This document shows, piece by piece, positions 57,108 to 64,000 of a stretch of DNA of 64,000 nt (positions are counted from its first letter, which is position 1; each line of letters begins with the position of its first letter). The notes under the pieces were generated by a model that had not been told where the DNA came from, ran no database searches, and saw only the letters and a program-made list of their open reading frames with translations. The stretch is from Ligustrum vulgare (lineage: Eukaryota > Streptophyta > Magnoliopsida > Lamiales > Oleaceae). The stretch spans positions 31,571,362-31,635,361 of the forward strand of contig OY743170.1 of the NCBI GenBank assembly GCA_963555705.1. Direction: 5' to 3'. The position numbers and the translations under genes are program-made.

Positions 57108-58249
57108 CCTTCCAGCAACTCTAAACTCTTTTCTCTCCATGTGGATTTTCAAGAATGAGCCTTGTTCTTCTTCAACTAGAACTCCAGCTACCTCTCCCAA
57201 ACTTTAGAATATTGAAGGCCTATTGTTAAAGAATTTTGGGTTTGGTGTTTTATGATTGAACAAGCTTGAATTACAATTCAAGAAGTTGTGATATTCATAT
57301 TGAATAATCAAATAATGATCAAGAAATTGTTACAATATTATCTCTATCAAATATAATGATCAACCAACCCAAAAAATGAAATAGGGCTTGGATATTTATA
57401 ATATGAAGTGTGTGAGATATTTAGGATTGTAGAAAATTCTAAGAATTGCAAAAAAAAAAAAACATGAGTCCAGTGATTTTACGATCGTCAGTATTTTCAT
57501 CATATCTTTCAATATTAATATTCAATTGAAGCGATTCAAAGCGCATTAGAAAGATATCTTAAATGTGTAAACTTCTTGCAGAAATAGTATTTTTTTCATT
57601 TCGAATTTTTTCTATGCGAAAATTGAGTCTTAAACTCCTACTAAAAATTAGGATCATTATCCTTGCAGGCTTTGGATTGCCTTTTGAATTCTAATCGCAT
57701 TCAAAGTTTTCTTGAATACTTCTTTGATCTTCTTGATCACAAATACTCAATCGCAATACTTTGACTCTGATCTTGACTTTATAAACAAGTCCTTTTGTTC
57801 AGAGGATTTCCAATTACATCAATACCTAACAATATGTTTGACTTTTAAATTTCTAAAATTAGGTAATTAGGAAATATTTTATTCAATTATTTCCTCAATG
57901 GATAGAGAAAAATAAAAATAATAGATCCAAGAAACAAAATACAAAGATTTATTCATCCAATCTCATTATCACTACATTTCCAGAGCGACTGGAGAAAATT
58001 TTCAGGGATATAGAGATATTGGTTGATTCAAATATATCTTGAGTACTCTAACAATTCCCTCCTTAGTTTGGTTACTTTTTTGTTTCTTGAAATTGTGTGA
58101 CCAACTTATCAAAGCAATAAGGAACTCCAAAAGCATGCTGATTGGAAGAAGTTCATGAAAACATTTTCCTACAACAACAACTACAATCGAGGTAAAAAAA
58201 AAATGTCATAACCGATGCAATAACTAGGAGGTATGTTCCTAAAAATTCT
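57108..58249. other. Stretch without a recognised gene
   Basis: AT-rich; no repeat or ORF supported. A short (A)12 run near 57451. Confidence 0.45.
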
Positions 58250-59620
58250 TTGAATGAGAAGTTATTTTGTTTTGAATATATTATAGGATTGTATGACATT
58301 GATGTAGACTTGGCAAGTATATTGTTGGCTTGTGAAAATGTTGTACTTGATAAATTTCATAGGTATGATGGCTTCCCATTTTTTGAAAACAAGCATGACT
58401 TCCTTTTTTGTGAAAGCAAGTTCGATGTGCCTATTTTTCCTATGGGGGAATTGCTAGTTTGGAAAGTCCATAAGAGAGGTCTAATCGAACATTTTGATGT
58501 GAAAATGATTTTTCTTCTAACCTCCTTAGACAACTCATTTTGTCTTGAATATGTTACGGGAAAACATGCTAATAACCCAAAGTTGTGTAACATTTATGAA
58601 TCATGTGGTGAACGAGATTTTGATGAATTCTATAAGCATGATGATTATTTGTTTAGGAAAATTAGATTATTTGTTCCTAAATGTACCATGCGAGAGTTGC
58701 TAGTTAGAAAGGCACATGTGTGGTACTTGATGGGGCATTTTGGGATTAAGCCACCTTAACATTATTGGGGGGAACATTCTCATTGGTCTCAAATGAAAAT
58801 TGATGTTACACATGTTCATATTCATAGTAAACACCTCACTTGCAACGGGGTCGAATCTAAGGTTTTGCCTCGAGGCTCATACATACACTTGCACCTCTCT
58901 AGTAAACCTTGGGTTAATAGGTCTATGAACTTTATATTGTTTTTACTTAGATCAAAGAAAGGAAATGATGCTATTTTTGTGGTTGTTGGTAGGATTTTTA
59001 GAATCTCGCATTTTATTACATGTCATGAAATCAAAAATATTATCAACATAGCAAATCTTTTCTTTTGGGGAGTAGTGCATTTGCATGAAGGTGACCTAAC
59101 AAGTTGGGGAGAAGGTCTACCATCTGTTAAATTTGCTTGTAATAACATTGTTCATTCCATTAGTAAATTTGCTCCGCTTGAGGTTGTTTATGACTTTAAC
59201 TCATTAACTCTTTTGGATTTGAGTCTTTTGTTTATTGATGAAAGAGTAGCTTGGGTAGGGAGAAAAATGTGAAAATGGTTGAATCCCTTCATGGGAGGGG
59301 CAAGATTTAAGTTGAAAAGAAGGATGAGCAATATACTTCCAACACCGACAATGGTCGAAAACATGTTCCATTTGATCCGGGTGGTTGGAAGCGGTTCCAA
59401 TTGAAGAAAGAACGGGTTCCCATTCAACCCAAAATGCAACTCCATGGCGATGGCTCATTCCAAGCTTTGAAGAAAACCAAAGGCAATGCCTACAAATTGA
59501 TCTTACCCGGTGAGTATGAAATTCAGTTACATTTGTTGTGTTTCATTTTTTTCTTTTTTTGTTGTAGGTACCGATTCGAGGATGAATCCCTCTCGAGAGG
59601 GAGGGGAAGATGAGAATCAA
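58250..59620 (+). pseudogene. Decayed gypsy integrase (element H)
   Basis: The zinc-binding part is present twice: a diverged copy (KFHRYDGFPFFENK... to IEHFDVK) and a better one (EFYKHDDYLFRKIRLFVPKC, LLVRKAH, LMGHFGIK). A TAA at 58757-58759 follows. The core has PWVNRSMNF, where the first catalytic Asp is replaced (WVD.SMDF is usual). The segment with the second Asp and the Glu is deleted: SWGEGLPSVKFACNNIVHSI follows almost directly. The C-terminal domain (LKKERVPIQPKMQL, GDGSFQAL, NAYKLILPGEY) is visible to about 59520. Dead copy. Confidence 0.82.
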
Positions 59621-59760
59621 GAAATTCGAACATCGCTACACTTTTCCGTGGGCCCCATTTCAAGATCAAAGGCCAATAAATCTAGCAGTATTGCCTACAA
59701 AGATGATTCGATGGAATCCTTTTCAAGAGGAAGGGGATGATGAGAACCAGGAGAGTCAAA
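59575..59760 (+). repeat. Duplicated C-terminal pol segment of H
   Basis: The sequence for RMNPSREGGEDENQE near 59578 recurs in altered form as RWNPFQEEGDDENQE near 59708. This is an internal duplication in the old pol 3' end. Confidence 0.55.
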
Positions 59761-59966
59761 TATCGATGCACGTGCTAGTGGATCCTATCCAAATCTCGAT
59801 GCACGTGTCAGTGGACCATATGATGAGATTCGAGGCCCAAGAGACTCAATACTTGAAGATGAGACTCATTTGTAAGCTATGGAATCGATTCGAGGTGAAA
59901 GAAATGAATATGCATCAAGCTCGGGATTCAGGCAAAGTTTTGATAAAGATAAAGTCCGAATTTTAG

Positions 59967-60440
59967 ATTGATTATTTCTTGAAGAATCAGTCGACTGAAA
60001 GTCTACAGAGAAATTTTTTAAGGAAGTCTCAATCACTTTCGGTTGACCATTTTGATCAACCGAAAGTCCCGTGAGGGATTTTAAGTGTAATTTCCGAATT
60101 TTCTTTATTTTCTTTCCTTTCTGTACTATAAATACCAATTCTTAAACCCTAGGAATATGACTTGGATGTTCATTTCTCTTGGTCTTGTGAGACTCCTTTG
60201 AGGTAAGGTAAATCCTCATTGCTCTTGTATTATCTTTGGAAGTTAATCAACTACATATTGAGTATACTATTCTTGTGTTATTGTTTATTTTCGTCATCTT
60301 GAAATTTGTTTAATCTTTATCCATTGGTCTAGATTATTTAACCTTTGAATTTTAGGTAGGATAAACTTTGGTTAAGGTGTTTTATCACTTATTTTACCAT
60401 TTTAACTTTTTTGGGTTTGATACAAAATTATTGTGAAATT
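59967..60440 (+). other. 3' untranslated/LTR-like region of H
   Basis: It contains a perfect 12-bp stem with a 9-nt loop (ACTTTCGGTTGA and TCAACCGAAAGT, 60035-60067) and a TATA-like CTATAAATACC near 60125. No second LTR copy lies in the window, so borders are unknown. Confidence 0.4.
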
Positions 60441-61152
60441 TTTTGGTCCAAATACAAAAGGAGTTCACATTAAGAGATGCGTCGAAAATTTTTCTCTATG
60501 GTACGCAGCCATTCTTCAGCTGCCAAAGTATCCTAGGTTTCTTGGAAGGCGGCTCTTCATCTTCTGAAATCGGTGGGCATGCATATTCTCGAATGGGTAT
60601 CATGGAAGGTATACTATCATACTTAGGGACTCAAGTGCATCATTTCTTGCTTGCTCCCACTGTGCCGTCAACTCCTTGCACAGGGCCTTATAGTCAATTT
60701 TTTGTGGCAAGGTTGGTGTGGAAGCTTCCCATAAATAATTATATATTGCTACAACCATCTTTTGCCATTCTTCTGGTAAGGTATCAATTAAAATACGAGT
60801 GGTCCAACTACGAGTGATCATGTGACCTAGTCCTCTAACCTCTTTCCACAACATTAACATTTATGGAGCTTTGATTGCAATTTCAACATTCTTTATGCAA
60901 AGAATAATATTAATAATACATGTTCAGCTCAACTTTTCTAAACATGACATAATTCAATCAGATATATAAAAATCATAACGCCATAATAATATATATCTGA
61001 ACATAAACTCATAAAATTCTTCTTTATCTCAGAGCTGGCATAGCGTGCGTGGCGATAGCAAGTAGTGACAATGGACTTATTATTCAGTTCGAACCACTTT
61101 TAAAAATAAACAAAAATATTTTTAACGCAACGTTTACAGAATAGTAAACCAA
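60441..61152. other. Stretch with a possible gag-like fragment, otherwise nothing
   Basis: A minus-strand frame at 60600-60860 includes RILIDTLPEEWQKM, which faintly resembles the L..LP..W motif of Copia gag. Support is weak. The right part should be the internal region of element I. Confidence 0.3.
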
Positions 61153-61164
61153 GTTCTGATACCA
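61153..61164 (-). other. Primer binding site of element I
   Basis: The minus strand reads TGGTATCAGAAC, an 11/12 match to the initiator-tRNA-Met PBS, three bases from the LTR that begins TGTAACGCCCCG at 61168. Confidence 0.75.
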
Positions 61165-61167
61165 AGC

Positions 61168-61978
61168 TGTAACGCCCCGAATTATCTTTTAACCCAACGC
61201 GTTATCAAACATAATCTCGTTCACGTTAAAATTCTGAAAACATTAAATTTAGGAAAAATGTTTTAGATTGAAATACTAAATAATTTTTTTAAAAGGTTAA
61301 CAATATATTTCAAGTGGACTTAGAAAAATGAGAAATAAACAATTTGAAGAGGTTATAGAAAATTCAGCAACTTGTGTCATTTTTCTAGAGTAATGCAGTT
61401 TGTCTGGAAAAATTATTTAACATGGAAAACGATGTCGAAAAATTATGAAATCTTATTACAGTTTCAAGGACTCATATAAATACAACATATAAAAAGTTGG
61501 GGTCTTGATGACCATGTTTAAAGTACGAAATTATTTTTTAAACAGACTGATCACTATTTCTGAAACTGCTCGTCATAGTTTACAAAAAAAAATCATAATA
61601 AATTATAGGGGAATTTTCAAAAATGTCCAATTCCATGCTAATCACAAAAGTTGTGTCCAAAGTTAATAGTTTTTGCAAAAACATCCAAATTTTGGTGTAA
61701 TTTGACCATCTTACCCTTAATGAAGCATATACACACACACATCTTGATTAGACCTATGAGTTGACTATAGTACTAGTTAATACCCATTAGTCTCATTCAA
61801 ATGTTGGGTAAAAACCTTTAGAGTTTTTTGAGACAAATATTTTGAACTTTTATTACCATTTTTCTTATATTTTAGAGAGGTCCATGGAAGGATATTGTTG
61901 AAAAAATATTGACAAAAAATTTACTACCATATTGTGGAATCCATTTGGCATACAAGGAATTTCATTACGAGGTATTAT
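61168..61978 (-). mobile_element. 5' LTR of gypsy element I (minus), cut by J
   Basis: It starts TGTAACGCCCCGAATT next to the PBS, the usual end of chromovirus LTRs read on the reverse strand. The LTR's outer end is not visible, and LTR J starts at 61979, so the I-J border is a limit and not a measured LTR end. Confidence 0.5.
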
Positions 61979-63663
61979 TGTAAGGTCCCAAATATTTTCA
62001 TAAAGCAAAATTTATTTTCTTTATATGCTATTATACATGCTTTGAAGGTTAGGGGCTAAGTGGTAAATATACAAAATTTCTTTCAATTTACCCCATATAT
62101 ATATAAGTTTTTATGAGATATTGATAAATATATCAATATTGGGCTCGTTGGATAGCTTGTAATTAATCATGTATGATAGGCTCGAGAAAGTTTGATTCGG
62201 ATTAATGAAGCCTAATTTATTTAAGATTAAGGAAGTTATCAATAAATGTTATTTTACTATTTGTGTTTGAGTTATAATGGTTAAGTTATGGCCGTTGAGA
62301 TTTTAGAGAGAATATGAGGTTTCTTGGATTTTAGTGGTTTTAGATTAGATAGGTAGGACAGAAATGGTCTCTTCCTTTCATGATGATGTGTCCCATCAAG
62401 TATATTTTATAAGATATTTCACATTTCATTATGATGTGTCCCATCAAGTATATTTTATAAGATATTTCATATTTCATGATGATAGAGACGTGAGGATATT
62501 TTACACAATCCTATTCAAGTATCACCACTCTTCCTTCACGTGTATATATATCTCTTTAAGTATATTTTTATTTGCAAACGCAAATAGAATTCATCCAAAA
62601 TCTTCATAGTCTACGAAGAAAGAAATATATTATCAAGTCTTGAGCAGTTTTAAGGAGTACAAAATTTATTTTGTGAGCAGCAAATCAAGTTTTTCAAAGA
62701 CTTAAGGTAGGATAACGAGGTGCAGTTGATTTTATCCTGTTTAAATTATTTTTCCATGTTGTTAATTTATCATGCTTATGAAAGTAAATGATATGATATG
62801 ATATAATGTTTATGGCCATCCGGTACCAAAGATATGATATGATTGAGCTCTTACCGGTTTTCTAAAGATATGATGACGGTATGATATTCTTGGCACATGC
62901 GTTTGATATTTTATTCGGGATAGCACCATAATTTTCGTGTCCTACTGAGTATTCCATATAATCACCCCTACTATTTTACAGATTAGAACGGATCGTTGAT
63001 TGGAGGTTGATGCAGTGGTGTCGAGATGCCAGGATCTAAGGATTTCAATAATTAAATCTGGCGTAATTTTTATTAAATAACTTTATTACTAGTAGTATTT
63101 CATTTTGTTAATTTACGGATATTTCTATTGTTCCGTTTCTGATTTTGGATTTAAGAATGTTTTCTACGCTGTTCTACATGAACGTATGATATTTACGCAT
63201 TTATTGTTTTGACCAACTTCATGAATTGATACGTATCTATCCCCTATGGAGAATTTTAAACTTTAGCCTGACACCTAGTTCTTTTGACAATGATGGTGCA
63301 TTCTAGTAGACATTATTAGAATAATGTTCCGTCTCTATCAATGGTATTTTCCTTAGGACTAGTATTTAAATCAAATTTGTGAATTGTTCCAAATTCTACA
63401 AGCAGGCAAGCGTAGGACATGCTATACGTAAATGCTCTAACTGATCCGATTTCTTTTAAAATAGAGTTTGGTATTATATTAGTCTCAATAATATATTTTA
63501 AATTGAGTTTGAATGATAGAAATTCTATTCATATGGTTTACTTTGATTTCTTTTTATATAAATAATAAGGTTTATAACTAACAAGATCCTTTATAAAATT
63601 ATAAACTATAACAGAAATAAAGCTTGCACGACCGGTCAAGTTCTATAATTTTGGCTCGTTACA
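61979..63663 (+). mobile_element. 5' LTR of chromovirus-type element J (plus)
   Basis: This 1685-bp stretch runs from TGTAAGGTCCC to GCTCGTTACA and is followed by a PBS. The left boundary rests on the typical TGTAAGGTCCC start; no second LTR copy is present to confirm it. A 77-bp-period duplication with TGATGTGTCCCATCAAG lies near 62385-62475. Confidence 0.65.
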
Positions 63664-63666
63664 GTT

Positions 63667-63678
63667 TGGTATCAGAGC
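63667..63678 (+). other. Primer binding site of element J
   Basis: TGGTATCAGAGC is a perfect initiator-tRNA-Met PBS, three bases after the LTR end, and extends to GAGCACAAGG. Confidence 0.9.
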
Positions 63679-63708
63679 ACAAGGTTAATTTTTCTGTAGA
63701 CCTATGCA

Positions 63709-63782
63709 AAAAAAAAAAAAAAAAAAGTTACGTCACTGTTCACGGTGAACAGTACGTGTCACTGTTCACGTCGTGAACAGTG
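63709..63782 (+). promoter_or_regulatory. Poly(A) tract plus GTTCACGTGAAC-type hairpins next to the PBS of J
   Basis: An A-run is followed by TCACTGTTCACGGTGAACAG and CACTGTTCACG...CGTGAACAGTG, two strong inverted repeats. Same order as in element B (18104-18183). Could be an RNA dimerisation or packaging signal; inference. Confidence 0.45.
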
Positions 63783-64000
63783 GATTTATAAAAAATAAAA
63801 AAAAAATTCACAATTTGATTTTAATGGTTTATGCATTAATTTTTTTTTTTTACCTTAAATAAGTGAATATTGTATGTTATGGGTTTCGATTAAATTTTAT
63901 TTGATTATATGTGAAACTGAAGTGTGAATTAGAAATGCAATTTTATTTTTCAAATTGAAGGATATTTAATATGTGATGTTATACATATGCATTATATATT
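63783..64000 (+). mobile_element. Start of the internal region of element J, cut by the window end
   Basis: AT-rich leader without a coding start yet. Gag-pol would lie beyond 64000. Confidence 0.5.

Noticed and set aside
59188..59458. Two overlapping minus-strand frames
   Set aside because: Shadows of the gypsy H integrase C-terminus on the plus strand.
63709..63726. Poly(A) run as the end of a processed retrocopy
   Set aside because: It lies just after a perfect PBS and has a counterpart in element B, so it belongs to the element leader.

Overview
The window looks like nuclear, intergenic DNA of a eudicot plant. It is AT-rich, has no bacterial-type operons, and is mostly LTR retrotransposons of both superfamilies, several nested in one another and in different states of decay. 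Host gene material is limited to pseudogene exons. Lineage names below rest on motif order and on my recall of the families; no database search was run.

Layout, left to right. (1) 67-869: 5' remnant of a Copia-like element (D1), interrupted by a complete but inactivated minus-strand Copia element (C, 870-7667, TSD CAACT). (2) 8835-19009: minus-strand LTR element A (TSD GCTGT), holding a younger minus-strand LTR element B (11669-18649). B ends in a chromodomain-like remnant but has no gag-pol. Antisense to itself it carries two intact ORFs: a 181-aa basic cysteine-rich protein and a 188-aa intronless LOG-type (cytokinin riboside monophosphate phosphoribohydrolase-like) protein. (3) About 19.0-23.7 kb: a long field of AAGTGAC/GTCACTT inverted motifs. 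(4) About 24.4-24.8 kb: a 3' exon resembling ALMT (aluminium-activated malate transporter). (5) 26.4-32.8 kb: a decayed plus-strand Copia element (D2) whose LTR holds a solo LTR (K), followed by decayed minus-strand Copia gag (E, to about 34.85 kb). (6) 36.0-48.2 kb: a short-chain dehydrogenase (SDR) pseudogene whose last intron contains a 10.4 kb Tat-like Ty3/gypsy element (F, 37388-47834) with a spliced antisense gene in its 3' region. (7) About 49.4-50.4 kb: a TTAATTACAATTGTAA palindrome field. (8) 52583-53157: a 575-bp hAT-type MITE with an 8-bp TSD. (9) 53.9-57.1 kb: gag-only Copia remnant G. (10) 58.2-60.4 kb: decayed gypsy integrase H. (11) 61.2-64.0 kb: two chromovirus-type LTRs (I minus, J plus) whose internal regions point away from each other.

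The most unusual object is element B. Its two LTR copies differ at one position over about 405 bp, so it inserted recently. Its two ORFs are open while nearly every other coding region here is broken. Each ORF has a TTTAAATAG TATA-like box upstream, and a three-unit hairpin array follows the LOG ORF. The cysteine-rich ORF resembles, from recall, the small nucleic-acid-binding proteins encoded at the 3' end of some plant RNA viruses. A young retroelement carrying a cytokinin-activation gene beside such a protein is the best candidate here for something undescribed.
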